This document shows, in pieces, positions 1 to 11,798 of a stretch of DNA of 64,000 bases (positions within the stretch are counted from its first letter, which is position 1; each line of letters begins with the position of its first letter). The translations under genes were made by a program, and so were the position numbers. The notes under the pieces are model-generated. The model saw nothing but the letters and a program-made list of their open reading frames with translations. It made no database searches and was not told the origin of the DNA. Origin of the DNA: Polytrichum commune (Eukaryota; Streptophyta; Polytrichopsida; Polytrichales; Polytrichaceae). The DNA lies in contig OX485806.1 in the NCBI GenBank assembly GCA_950295325.1, positions 40,238,001 to 40,302,000 on the forward strand, read 5' to 3'.

Positions 1-144
1 ACTTAAGTATAAACATGTTTGAGTACGCCGCCGGTTAAGTGCGCAAATTTTTTGACAGAAATTAGGGTTCATACTTTATTGTTTGAGAATTTCATGCGTA
101 ATTATTGTCACAAATGCATAATTTTTTACGCTTGACATTCAATG

Positions 145-408
145 TCAATTTGTTAACATTTTGCTGAAACGTCTCAAACGATCATCATAGTTCATCGTAT
201 ATTTGTTCAGCTTCCGTTTGAACATTGGAGCAAAGCAATTGATCGTCAATGTCGAGGATAGTGTTGTGTAGAGCTTTAAAGCCTTTGAAGTTGGTAGCAC
301 TTTCAAATTTAGCAAATTTCTCGACACGCTAGATTTTCGGATGGTGCCTTCATTGACTTCATACTCCCATCCCAATACCCACTTGCTCAACGCGTTTGAC
401 TTGCTCAA
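145..408 (-). CDS. unrecognised ORF fragment
   Basis: An 87-codon ORF that may continue upstream, because the reading frame stays open for a few codons before its first Met. The protein is basic and ends RRFSKMLTN, with no motif I can name. Its composition (WVLGWEYEVNE, LTINCF) looks like real coding sequence rather than a chance frame. With transposons all around, a piece of a mobile-element protein is the likeliest origin. No promoter, partner exon or neighbouring gene was found. This is an inference only. Confidence 0.25.
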   Translation of the reverse strand: MSKSNALSKWVLGWEYEVNEGTIRKSSVSRNLLNLKVLPTSKALKLYTTLSSTLTINCFAPMFKRKLNKYTMNYDDRLRRFSKMLTN

Positions 409-543
409 CTCTGCAATGATTTCACATCATTGGGCTTCGGTCAAGCGGTTGCCTTATGTTTCATCCATTTCCTATTGCGATTCATTGAATCACAAAGTCT
501 AGAAAGCGATATGAGTAAAGTACGCACCTACCATCTAAGGGCC

Positions 544-1535
544 AAGTTCCATGTGTTGGTGCCGGTTCATTTTTTAAGTGGGTGAGAAACATGTGACATC
601 ATCCAAAAAAATGGGTGATGTCACCCATTTAATGGAGGGGTACTTCTATGTGGGGTGCCGGTTTATTTTGATTTCCTACTTTCTTACCAAATTTGGTGAA
701 TAATAAGATGTCACACTTAGTGAAGGTGACCGGTTGTGAGGGTCATCATAACTTTTGATATTTGACTTGACAAGAATTCCCATACATTTATTGAATGAAT
801 TCAAAATTATGTGTTCTTGGTGTCCATAGGTTGATACGGATGTCATCTATGGGAATATATAAATATTTTTATTTTTCACTTTTAGTTGAAATCATGACAA
901 TACATTGTTCATAAGTGATTTTTTTATACATTTGAATTTTTTTATATTTTTTATATATATTTATTAAACCCAACATTTACAGTCAAATTGCATTTTTTTG
1001 TATGCATTTTTTGGTATTAAGATCGAAATTCTTGAAAATATCATGAGATACATGTTCCCATGACTTCACGATGAGAACTCCAACGATATAACATACAATC
1101 AATTTCTATCTCTTCTTTCCTTTTCATTTCTTCTCACAACAAGGCTTTGAGTGTACAAAGAGTGCATGATGCAAGAGCAAGGAGCTCTAAGAGTACCCCA
1201 ATAGAAAGGACTTGAAGAACAACATGGCCTTTAGTACCCAAGGTGACCGGCCGATCCGGTCACCAGAGCTCTCTAACCGGCACATGTCCTTCTTTTGACT
1301 ATAAGGACCGCCGATCCGGTCACCAGAGCTCTCTAACCGACACATGTCCTTCTTTTGACTATAAGGACCGGCGGTCCTTTGGCACCGGTCCTTGCACAAC
1401 GTACAATGTGGGACACCCATCCATGGGGGGTACCGGTCCTTGGGTGAGGGGAGATGGGCACATGGAACCACCCTTTTCCCACCCGCCCACCCATTTATTT
1501 TTCAAAAAATGAACTGGAACATGTGCATGGAACCT
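544..1535. repeat. candidate inverted-repeat element
   Basis: The left arm at 544-575 (AGTTCCATG ... GGTTCATTTTTT) reappears inverted at 1504-1535 (AAAAAATGAAC ... CATGGAACCT), roughly three quarters identical over 32 bases. A second CATGGAACCT lies at 1552-1561. Just inside the left arm, GTGACATCATCC and GGGTGATGTCAC form a near-perfect hairpin. No clear target duplication was found, so the superfamily is unassigned. The interior is AT-rich on the left and GC-rich on the right, with no convincing gene. Confidence 0.4.
1253..1372. repeat. 60-bp direct repeat, two copies
   Basis: GATCCGGTCACCAGAGC begins at 1253 and again at 1313. The two 60-bp units differ at very few positions. Each also contains GGACCG/CGGTCC-type inverted segments. 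The overlapping ORFs here exist because the unit is a multiple of three and has no stop, so they are not called as genes. Confidence 0.85.
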
Positions 1536-1775
1536 CGCCCAACAACCAATACATGGAACCTCGCGCAAGAACGCCTCCGGTTCAAAGTGCGTACTTAAGC
1601 ACGAGATTACTGTAGTACGGAAGAATTGACTTGAAGATAGCTTTGGGCTCACTCCACTTTCCTGCAAAATCATTGGAAGAAGCATGACACACGGGGTAGT
1701 TCATGGAAAATGATTCCATGGAGGAAACATTGGGGGCAACTTCTTCCCTTTATCAGTCACAAAGGCCCTCCAGAA

Positions 1776-1898
1776 TCTAGGAACACTGTAGATGTTACCA
1801 CTGGTGGTCAATATGACACATCTACCAGCACCCTAGATATTGGGACAGAGGTCACAGACATTTAGTGCCACTCCGTGTCGTAACAGACACTATATATA
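1776..1898 (+). promoter_or_regulatory. promoter region of MDR copy 1 with conserved dyad
   Basis: A TATA box (TATATATA, 1891-1898) lies about 850 bp before the start codon, so a 5'-UTR intron is likely; CATGCAG at 2731-2737 would be its acceptor. Upstream is a dyad: left arm 1776-1795 (TCTAGG...GTAGATGT), right arm 1818-1837 (ACATCTAC...CCTAGA). The outer 6 and inner 8 positions of each arm pair perfectly. The same dyad precedes the TATA box in copies 2, 3 and the promoter-only copy, which supports it as a regulatory element of this family. Confidence 0.6.
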
Positions 1899-2747
1899 AC
1901 CCGACAGCTACATACCAGGATTCAAATCTGCTGCTCTCTTAGTGATCAATTTACCAGTGAGCAGATTGCAAAAACTTTGCAGATAGGGAAGAACGCTGTT
2001 GTTGCTGGAGGTATTTGTTTCAGAACAGCGAGCAATTTCTGGTTGCCAGGTTTTTTTTCTCCAAAGATGATTTCAAACAAGTTTGGGTTCAATCAGCAAA
2101 ATTTAGCTGCAATAGATTTTCAGGTGAATTATTGCATGCTCAGGTGTCTGGTCTTGTAAATTGGATGTAGAAGTCATTGAGTTTCATGAAGTTTTTCATG
2201 CAAAGGTCGACTGAGAAGTTGTGGGCATGAGTCTCATGATGTACGTAACTGCTCCCTTTGCAAGCTCCATGGAAGTAGTAGACCAATAAGATGTAGGAGT
2301 TATGTAGGAGTCACGAGGGCACTTCCAACAGACAACTTTGAACCCTGCACTGTATCGGGAACTTGCAAATCACGCAAACTGACATTTCAAAGTTTTAGGA
2401 TCAAAGTTGAGATGCAAAAGTTGGAGGAGGTCATTAGGAAGAATTTATTTTTTCTCAAGTGATCACATGTGCCTTCTAAATTGTGCTCATTATCATTGAA
2501 CCGAAAATGATGGATTTTATATTTTACGTACACATATGTCCAACCTCATTGTAACATGCGTCTATGGGGCACTCATTCTTGACTACAAACCTTGCTATAT
2601 ATCACTCAAACATAGGTGTTTGATTATTTAATTATGTATTTTGAGACAAATGAAACATGGTTTTATTTCATTGCCAAAAACTAAACAAGGCCAATCAAGA
2701 ACTGTTAGTTCTTATAATTTGTGTATAGTGCATGCAGGTTAAGAATA

Positions 2748-4866
2748 ATGGCAAGAGCAATTGTCTTCAACGGCATAAATTTTGAATTGGTGAAAAAAGA
2801 AGTGCCCAAGCCAAGACCTGGGCATGTGGTAGTGCGAATCACCATAAGGCCACTCCTTTACGCAGATGTCTATTTTCATCATCAAGTATTTCAGGCAAAT
2901 GGGAAGCCAATTGTCCCCGGGTATGAGGGATTCGGAATCGTCCACTTGGTATTATTATTAACCCACTTTTGCACGTAATCGTTGAAATGGCATGAATTTT
3001 AAGGATGTTGATGTGTATGAAGTTCATGGCTATGGACTACATGATTGGTGCGCGAGTGGAGGATGAGTTGGAATTTTACAGCTCATTAGTCGGTATGTTC
3101 ATAGATCGAAATTGGAGATTATGGTTGGAATGATTAATGCGTGGATTAAAAAGGATAGGTAAGTTGCTAGAAATAGATGAAAACACACAAGATTGTTGTG
3201 TGTTTTGAGGAGTTGTTTACAATATGACTTGAAGGCTATGGACTATGTAAGTGGTGAGAAGAGTGAACGACTTGGTGCAATAGCATTGAGCTAGACATCC
3301 ACCTACTCAAGTTGGTTATAGGCAAGGGTAGATCACTCTAAGGCATTTTTGTGCACCACGTGCGGCTGGGGTTTTTTTTTGTTTTGGGGCTATTTACCTT
3401 CAAGGGCTGAATTAAAGCCTCCTTATAATTACTTAAATTTCAAAAATGGCCCATTTGTTTGCACCCTTCCATTACTTATATTGTCCAAGTCACTACAATT
3501 TTTTGTACTCTATATTCCTTTGAAGTAATTTTGGACAAACGGAAATCCCAATTATCATCCATCCCCGTGAGTCCTAAACCCATTTACATACCATACTAAA
3601 CATACCTTCTAGGATCCTTATCTTCGGCCCCTATATTAATTTTACAAAGAAATAATGGCCCACGTTTTATGTCCATCTAACTTACTTATAATGGGATTGT
3701 CTACATTTAATGGCCCCTTCATTATTTGGAATTCCTTTATAATTTTTATTTCAAATGATTTAAATCCTCTCTATATTATGCCGCACGTCGTTTTTAAAAT
3801 GCACTAAGTGATCTACCCGTGGTTATAAGACATAACCCATATGCCCATGGACCACAATTAGAGGCCATGATTCACATGCTCCTTACGTGGACAACAAACA
3901 CCATGGAATTGCTAGAAGTGCCCTCCGCTTGGATGAGCTACCAATTATGGCTTCAATGAGGGAAATCAAAATATTTGGGGGTGTGGTGGGGAGAAGGGCT
4001 AAGATGCAATGACTGAGACTAGGAATATTGATTTCAACTTGAAGGCGAATTTGGAATTGCATGTGTAATGGGAGTGTAATGCTATGCAGATAGGGGAAGG
4101 GGTGACGAAATTAAAGGTGGGTCAACGAGTCACACCCTTCTTGCACCATAGCACCCAACTCGGAGAGGGCTCATGGCAGGAGTATGTGGAGATCCTTGAG
4201 GGCGCTGCATGGCTAGTCCCGGACTCCGTGACTGATGAAGCCGCCTCACAATTTGTGATCAACCCTTGGACGGCGTATGGACTCATCGAGGACTTGCAAA
4301 TGCCAAAAGGCGAATACTTGTTGCAGACCGTTGCCGCCTCGGTGGTCGGTCGCCTTGTGATCCAAATGGCGAAGCATTATTGGGGCATCAAGACAATCAA
4401 CGTGGTGCGCCGGGTAGAGCAAAAGGCAGAGTTGAAAGCCCTCGGAGCGGATGAGGTCATCTTGTCAAGTGATGAAGACGTGGTTTCCCGGGTGAAGGAA
4501 ATCACGCACGGGAAGCTCGCGTATGGGGCCATTGATTCAATTGGCGGCGAGTTCACAAAAACAGTTGGCTCGTGCGTGAGGTCTGGGGGCACTGTATTTG
4601 CGTACGGGACGTTGGGCCGCACTTACGATGCAACGGTGGGGATATTCGACCTTTTTCGGGGTGTGAAACTCTTGGGATGGAATCTCTACGATTCCATCGA
4701 CGAGGAAAAGAGGCGAACCATATATATTCGTGAGGTTGGGAAGCTGATGGAGGAGAAAGTCGTGGAACCGTTGAGTGGGGAGAGATTCGACCTTGCAGAC
4801 ATCGAGGAAGCATTGAAGGGCTTAGAGGAATACACTAGTGGTGGCAAAGTCCTGCTCACAGGCTGA
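2748..4866 (+). CDS. MDR-family NAD(P)H oxidoreductase (enoyl reductase/quinone oxidoreductase-like), copy 1
   Basis: Two exons, 2748-2948 (67 codons) and 4090-4866, joined in phase 0 by GT/AG at 2949-4089, give about 325 aa. This is normal for zinc-free medium-chain reductases that reduce enoyl thioesters or quinones with NADPH. Exon 1 holds the N-terminal catalytic fold (MARAIVFNG, VPGYEGFG). Exon 2 holds GEGVTKLKVGQRV, GEGSWQEYV, the Rossmann segment and the C-terminal GGKVLLTG. The start is the ATG matching the family N-terminus. Zinc-ligand cysteines are absent. The nucleotide loop at residues 148-154 reads VAASVVG where copy 3 has AAGSILG, so cofactor binding may be impaired. The intron contains a 499-bp MITE. 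Substrate and compartment cannot be told from sequence; no clear transit peptide is seen. Confidence 0.75.
3323..3821. mobile_element. hAT-like MITE in intron of MDR copy 1
   Basis: Terminal inverted repeats CAAGGGTAGATCACT and AGTGATCTACCCGTG bound 499 bp, flanked by an 8-bp duplication (GTTATAGG at 3315-3322, GTTATAAG at 3822-3829, one mismatch). The empty site survives in the paralogous introns: copies 2 and 3 run straight through the equivalent bases. This proves an insertion after the gene duplicated. The 8-bp TSD suggests the hAT superfamily. No transposase is encoded. Confidence 0.85.
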
Positions 4867-5635
4867 GTGCCTTGATAGATAGATTTGAATTGCGGTTCCT
4901 TAGGATGCAAGCATAAATGAAGAGTCTCTTTGCCGCGGATCACTATGTCCTTTTGGTGGTGATAGGGGTTGAGTATGGAAAGGAGTCAACACTATATTCA
5001 TTAATCGGAGACTTTGGGAACTCAAGTCTCAAAATAAATTGGACTCATAGTTTCGGATGCGAATATTGTGAACGTAGGGAACATAGGGAACAATGGCAAC
5101 ATAATGTTTTGGAAATCCATATGCGATGAGTATATATGTCTCTAAATATAGTAATTCTCTAAATGATAATCAAAACTACGCCAAACATGATATTTCAATG
5201 ACACAAATTCACAATTATTTTGTCTTGTCGGTTTTGTATTGAACAAAACTGATCGAATCCATAAATAACCATTTTTTAATAATTATAAACTCTTGGATGC
5301 GTATCCCAAACATAAAGGTCTTATTGAAATGGCACATCCCAAACCTAAAAATACTTAAAATAATTTGATAGTGTTAATAAGAATTTGCAAATTAACATCT
5401 AGAATATATCATTTGGATTCCACATCCATAAAAAAAAAACATATAAAAAACATTTGATAACGCATGGGAAGTTGGTTTTCAAATCCGTAAACTAATACAA
5501 TCATGCAATATAATTATAATATAGAAATTTTCTGTAAAGTATGTCTAATACAATATTCGACCCCAATGTCATATATTTCATGAAAAAAAAAATACATGAT
5601 ATTTCAAATAACTTTGGTCCCGACCTACGTCAATA
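4867..5635. other. AT-rich intergenic stretch
   Basis: Downstream of MDR copy 1. Its first 40 bases resemble the 3' flank of copies 2 and 3 and probably belong to the 3' UTR. The rest is AT-rich with poly-A runs. I see no gene, TIR or tandem array. Confidence 0.6.
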
Positions 5636-8600
5636 TCATTTTCCATCTTCAGCTTCAGCTTCATTTCCATTCTCAACATCGTTTTTTGCGGCAGCAATAC
5701 GTGCCAAATTGTCTTTGACAAAATATATATGTTTTGGGGGAATGGTCATTGTCTCCGATTTGGAACCTTTGCATGGCTTCCAAGCACAAAGTATGGTATA
5801 TGTGTTTATCCAAACTAGTTTGTACACCATGTCCATTGTCCACTTAAAACTCTTTTTGGTGTCCCAACCTAAATATGTGTGGAACACATTTTGATCTTTG
5901 GTGTCTAGACGGCAATATTCCACCTTAATTTGACGAAAATTTGGCCTAGTTGGAACAAAGTTTGGTGATGACAATGCTTTCACCAACCAAATCGGTTTAG
6001 GGTGCTCCTCATCTCCAAGACGTATGAGGACCATATAACCTTTGTAGCAATCAACAACCAAACGAAATGATGGAGCCGGATGATTACAAACAGGGCCAAC
6101 GTAATGGTTGTCCGCAGCGAACTCTTCACAGACATCTCCATTGTTGAAGAACATGGCCTCAGACTCCATGATTGTCATTCGGCTTTGTAGCCAAAATCCT
6201 TAAGTCAAACATGATCGTGTATCGGCATTGGTGCCAACTATGCTAAGCAAATGTGATCCCAATACACAATCAATGGTTCGTGGGTATCCCGAACACGTCT
6301 TGTGATGTCTTCCTCACACAATTCTTTCTAGTATTGAATGAATCCGGATATACATTTGATGATTTCCGGTCCATTCCTCATGGGGTTGGGTGTGCAAGGC
6401 TTCGGCTCCCCATTGGGTAGCATACATTTGCCATCTTTGTCTTGGCACCTGACGAGTATCCCTTCCTCTGGACCACAATTCGGTGAAGTGCTCAAAACCT
6501 TGCATTGCATGGCCGGCATACCAACATCATGCATATAGAATTGGAATTGTTGAGCCTTAGTATGGCCTACTAAGCCGTCACCTCCTTTAAGAATGAATGG
6601 TTTGATAAGCGTTTTAAAACCACATACTTCCTCAATCAAATACGGAATGACTGGCACATTATCCAAATCCATGTACGATTTCATGAGAAGAGGAATTGTC
6701 GAAAAATCCTCCTTGTGCAACTTCATACTCCAATGTCCAAATGAAGCATCAATGTCATCGTGCGTATGACCAACCATAAAAAAAAACACAAAAACTTGCA
6801 TAAAAATGGCCTTGGCTATGAGCAAAGACCAAAAACAAAACACGTATCGACATTTGTTGTCTTTGGCACAATTATCAAGTTGCACGTGTAGAGTTGGAGG
6901 CAAAGGTTTAGTAAGAACGGGTTGTTCATGCAGTTCTTGCAATGAAGATAGACAGAGTTCCTTCCCCTCTAGCACTGCCTCATAAATCGGTGTTGTTCCA
7001 CATCCCACAAAAAGAACACGAGAGGATGATGTTGGCGGTCTCTTAAGCTCCCGTAGAAGTTTCGCAAAAAACCCTACTGTATGGTTGGCGTCGCCAGGAT
7101 AGAAGTCCAAGCCATAATGTGCATACTTGATGTCCACATGGCCATGTACAATCATACCTGAGTTTAGATAAACATGTTTAGACATACAAATGAGATGTAC
7201 ATTCCAAAATCATCCATGGGAACAAATTCAATTTTCCCACAAGCAAGCAACAAACAAGAAACCACACTTACGGATGTGCACCCGTAACACATACAGATGT
7301 GTATGTGGGTACGTGTGAGCCAAATTTTTGGTCATTTCAGTTCAACTATAGGCTTATAGTTTAATTCAGATGGAGTCATCCAATAGGATGAATATAGTTA
7401 AACCATAGGAGGAAGTTATAACTATGGTCACGGCCATAGGAGGCCTTAGGTAGTTATAGTAACTATCGTCTTCTCCTCGCCTCTGTAAGAGGGTTGGCGA
7501 GGAAGGACAAACCAAGCATTTCTTAGATATTTTGAGCGCATCGCTGAAGCTAATAGTTATGTCTCCCTTAGTCCCGTACTCGGGCGAGGATCATAGTTAA
7601 ACTATCTTCTGTGTAAGAATTAGTGATCGCTGTAGTGATTGCAGGACACTGTTTTCCATTGAAGCTAATTGTTATTTTGAATTTGTGAATCGATCGAATG
7701 ACCGCAGCCTCGTCGAACTATCTTATTACTTTTAAGTGTATGAATGTGAAATTGGATAACTATATTCTGTGAATGCGATACCGATTGACTGGAGACGAGA
7801 TTGTGAGAGAAATTGAGTGTGTGGGATCGGGAGAGTGAGGATGTGAAGAGTTGATACAGAGAAAGCAGGGTGGACAGTGAGTTGAACAAATTGTGGAATT
7901 GAAGAGATTATAAGATTGAGAGATGTATGAGGAATTGTTGAGTGATTATGGAAGCGAAGATGCGTATTGCAAAGCAATGAATATTGTGTAACTATTGTCT
8001 GAGAGTGAATCGAATGTGGAATCCTGAATAGGGTCGAGCACAATGAAATTGTTAGCCAAGAGGGTATAAAGATTGAGTGTACGAACAAACTATTATCTGA
8101 CTGAAATGTGTACCAGTCCGAGAGATAGAAATGGAGGAATAGGAATATATAAGAGGGGAGATCGAATTAAGTTATGAACAGAGAGATTAATCGAACTAGG
8201 AGCGCATGTAAAACCTTTGGCCGAAGCAGGTGATAGTGAGTGAAAGAAGGTTGAAGAGATGATTACCTCAAGACAGTGCAGAGTCCTTGAGTAATCAGGA
8301 GAGGGTTAAGTGAACTGGAAACCTTCTGCAAAGTGGAACTATTGTCTCCCTGTGAGAGGGCGCGTCGAGGGTGACAGAGAGGAAGAGAGAAAGTCGAACT
8401 ATTGTCAGGCAGAGACGCGAAGCGTTACTGGGCGACGATCAGACTCCAAGAGAGAGAGAGAGGAGCCGGGAGCTAACCTAGGTTAAGCGTGACTATGGAC
8501 TATAGTTGAGATTAACTATAGGCTGTGTGGAGCCGTAAGGCCAAGTGTCAGAGTAAGAGAGGGCCTACTGAGGATAGTTGAGGCCTAAGAGAGGCACTGA

Positions 8601-10572
8601 GAGGCCAAGAGTCAGTCTATTGTGTAAAATGATTGACTATTGTTGTCAACCTGCAAGAGGCTTGGTGAGGGAAATGAACATAGTTCAGCCTTAAGAAGAT
8701 TATAGTGAAATCTTGAGTGTAGGCTATTAGTGTTGTAATTAAGAAGAATGGAATTTAAGAGGGATCTCAATCAACCGAGGTGATGAGAAATTACTTCTGA
8801 TTGGTTGATTAGAGAAATCAGTAAGGATTGCAAGAGAGATCAAGTGTAAGAGGGATAGAATTAACTTTGGTTCATAAATGCTACCTAGGCATAAGTTAAT
8901 CTAATCTTAATTAAGTTTTAATTGATAATTAGTCAAGAGGAGAGATCTTTGAGTATGGAATGCGATTTAATCCTATCAACTATTGTCTTGTGTGTTACCA
9001 TGGTTGTTGTTGTTGCAGGTTGTGCAGGGTGACCAAGACTATAGCTTGACTGATAATCGTTAATTGCATAAGTTGTGAGTAATGATTAAATCTGGAATTA
9101 ATGAATGAACAATTGTTCTGTATTGGAATTAACATTGACCAAGTAATAAAGGAGTTGTTTTGAATTGAAGATGCATTGGCCAATGGTTATCAAAGACAAT
9201 TGTGTTACTCAAAGACTATTGTTCTCTCTTGACTATTGTTCTACAAAATCTCATGACGAGATGGTTACTACTGAGACTGACACACATACCCCACTGAATG
9301 AGACACAGTGAGGGGAAACCAAGAGAGAGAAGGAGAGTAAAAGATATACCATTCATGTTCTAGAGTGAATATAGCAAACCTTTGGTCTGATTAATGAACT
9401 ATGAAGTGACAAATGCCTGTAATAGACACCAGTTAAGTCTTCCTTGAGAGTCTGTACCCTGGGTTTTGGGTTATTTAAGTGAGAGCAAAAACTAACTACA
9501 GTACGTAAAAAACAATGTGAAAGATTAATGAACCTATGACAACTATTGGGAGCTTAAAATATTCATGGTAGCCTTTATTTTCCACGCATAACAAGGGCAC
9601 GCGGTGTTCGCATGGTCCATTTTGTCATGAATGATCGTCAAAATCTCGTTCGGCCTCATTATCGATAGTACACAATTCTTATAGTAGTCTTGACGGTGTG
9701 CCTCCTGGTTGTTGACATGCTCAATGTATTTCCATTGATGTTTATTGAGCGACTTAGTCCCTATTGGATGTGCGTCTCGAAGGCCTTTGTATTTCTCCAA
9801 AGGAATACACCTAGCAAACTTGTCCCTAGGGTTCTTCGTAATGTATTCTGTGAATTGTTGATTCTTGATCACACTCAATTTTGACAACAAAATTGGGCCA
9901 CATCCCTTTTTTTGCTAGCTTCATTAACGTCCATTAGAATGTTCTTCCATTTCGTCCCTATAGGCAAAACCATCTTAACAACCTTTTTCCCCAACGCCAG
10001 AGTCCGTGTCTTGTGTGGCATCGCATTCGCTAATGGCATAATGATGGTTGATATTGTTGCAACTACTTGGAGTGTTGCCTCCCTAGGCTTCTTTGTGCCA
10101 AAGTTTCCATGGAACCGAGAACGCCGTCCTTGAGATGAGTAGTTCCGGAACCTATAAAAACCAGCCTTTGAGACTACAGGTATAATGTACCATGCCATGC
10201 AATACACTTCTATATTTTCCAAGGTCACCACCTTACAACCTTCGGCATCAAAGTGCATGTTGCGATGAACCTCAAGTTTCTTTGCAAATCGCATACAAAA
10301 GTCCGCAAGCCACATCTCTTGTCTCAAAGATTTCATTTTGTCACGTGGAAATAATTGGCAACACTTCTTCGCACAACAATCTTTTGTTGCCACGGACCTA
10401 ATAGGTGTTTCTCCCAATGTTTGATCTCAACGACGTTATGTGGGTTCACGAGGCACACGAACGGAATCATATCTCTGATGACCTTTTCTAGGACATGTTG
10501 TGACCAACAAAGTTTCTTGTATTTCCTCATAATGGCGGGAATGATTCCACAAGTTGACACCATCATGAAGAA
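5636..10572 (-). pseudogene. DUF7869-like transposase, interrupted
   Basis: Read right to left, the coding blocks are 10572-10333 (MVSTCGIIP), 10417-9875 (CCAKKCCQLFPRDK, a cysteine-rich segment), 9890-9543 (NNQEAHRQDYY, IHDKMDHANTACPC), 7176-6328 and 6178-5636. The 285-aa ORF in the fourth block carries QLDN at residues 102-105 and GHTHDDID at 139-146. From recollection these are the hallmark motifs of the DUF7869 family, probably DDE-type transposases of a DNA transposon common in early land plants and aquatic animals. The assignment rests on those motifs, not on a search. Frameshifts and stops separate several blocks. One solo LTR splits the centre (7314-9500) and another cuts the N-terminal part (10573-13463). 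A short intron ending at 7177 would restore VTG-MIVHGH. The gene is inactive. Confidence 0.72.
7314..9500 (+). mobile_element. solo LTR-like insertion P, TSD GTACG
   Basis: The insertion starts TGTGAGCC and ends ACTACA (TG...CA). A perfect 5-bp duplication GTACG flanks it (7309-7313 and 9501-9505). It lies inside the transposase gene. It contains no gag or pol. The interior is unusual: ACTATTGT/ACTATAG-type octamers recur about twenty times (for example near 7344, 7988, 8337, 8398, 8505, 8637, 8978, 9039, 9211, 9231). Its start resembles the main LTR family of this window but its 3' end does not, so it may be a separate family. Orientation is assumed from the start motif. Confidence 0.68.
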
Positions 10573-11798
10573 TGTGAGCTTTAAACCCCCACCTTTAAGC
10601 ATCCTAGTCCAGGGGGGAGTCCAAGGCTAACATGTATTCCACTGATGTAGATGTGTGCACTAGTGTCTTCTCACCTCTTGAGTCAATAATGCATGGGTCA
10701 ACCGCCTTCTTTATTATTTCCGGCATTAAGTATTCATAAATACTCAAGCCTTCATTCCACACAATTCCAAACCCATTTACAAGCACAACTAAAAATCACC
10801 TACATAATTAGTTGAACTTCTACAATTCTCACCCCTAATCACCCTATAAGTCTTCTATCCTACTCACTCACCTCGGTCCTAATCCTTAACTCCTCCTCCC
10901 TTCACTAGGCTAATCAACCCTTAATTAGGTCCTGAGGCTAATTTGGCCCCTAATCCCTCCCTAATCACCCCCTGCCGTGAATGGTCACCGTGGGGCAATT
11001 TGTCCTAAGCCGACCTATGGACTCTAGACGTCACTCCCTGGTTTCTACAGTCGTCTCCAGCAGACCTCGCCTCGGCTGCTAGCCGTAACTCCCACTGTCC
11101 CTGGACAGACCAGTGACTCCCCCATTTCGGCACTGCCTCAGAGGCGGCATCCTTCCCTGTTTGAATTCTAACCTGGCCGATACTGAATCCAACTGCAAAC
11201 TCCTCCCTTGTTCCTCATAATCTTGACTGACTAGTGGTTCGGAAGTGTTTTCAAACCCAGAGCTCCCAAATGTTTTTCCTTCAACCTTTGAGCAACCCTG
11301 GCCGGGTCGCATCCACTTGAATCCCCTTCAGAGCGCAATGCCCTGCTCCTTCACCCTTGCAGGCTATCAACTCGGTTGTGCGCTCTCCTGCATTGCTCAA
11401 CTTCGGAATTCAATCCCAGCAGCCACTCCCCTCACATTCAGTATTTCCAGACGTCGCTGGGGCACCTTCCCCAATCCAGCAACCTTGTCTGGGCCGGCGT
11501 AACAATCCAGCAACCGAACCAATAAACATGACGAAGAAGGAGGCGGGCCTGCACCACCGCCGACGCCATCCTTGACCCCTGAGAGAAAACGAGAGAGAGA
11601 GGCTGCTGGAGCCCCCCCCTCCCCCCCGACTGCTAACAGCAGTTGCACCCGGAAATCTCTAGGGTCCACAGTGACCCCCTCCTTAATTGGACAGCCACAA
11701 AGCCCACTTCGGTCGATAAGACTAGTACCTAACCAAACATTCAAGCCTAAAAATTAATTAGCCCTTTACTAACCACTTTCCTAGTTCCAACTAACACT

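Noticed and set aside
1187-1685. Several overlapping ORFs around the 60-bp repeat
   Set aside because: Created by a repeat unit divisible by three with few stops; present on both strands.
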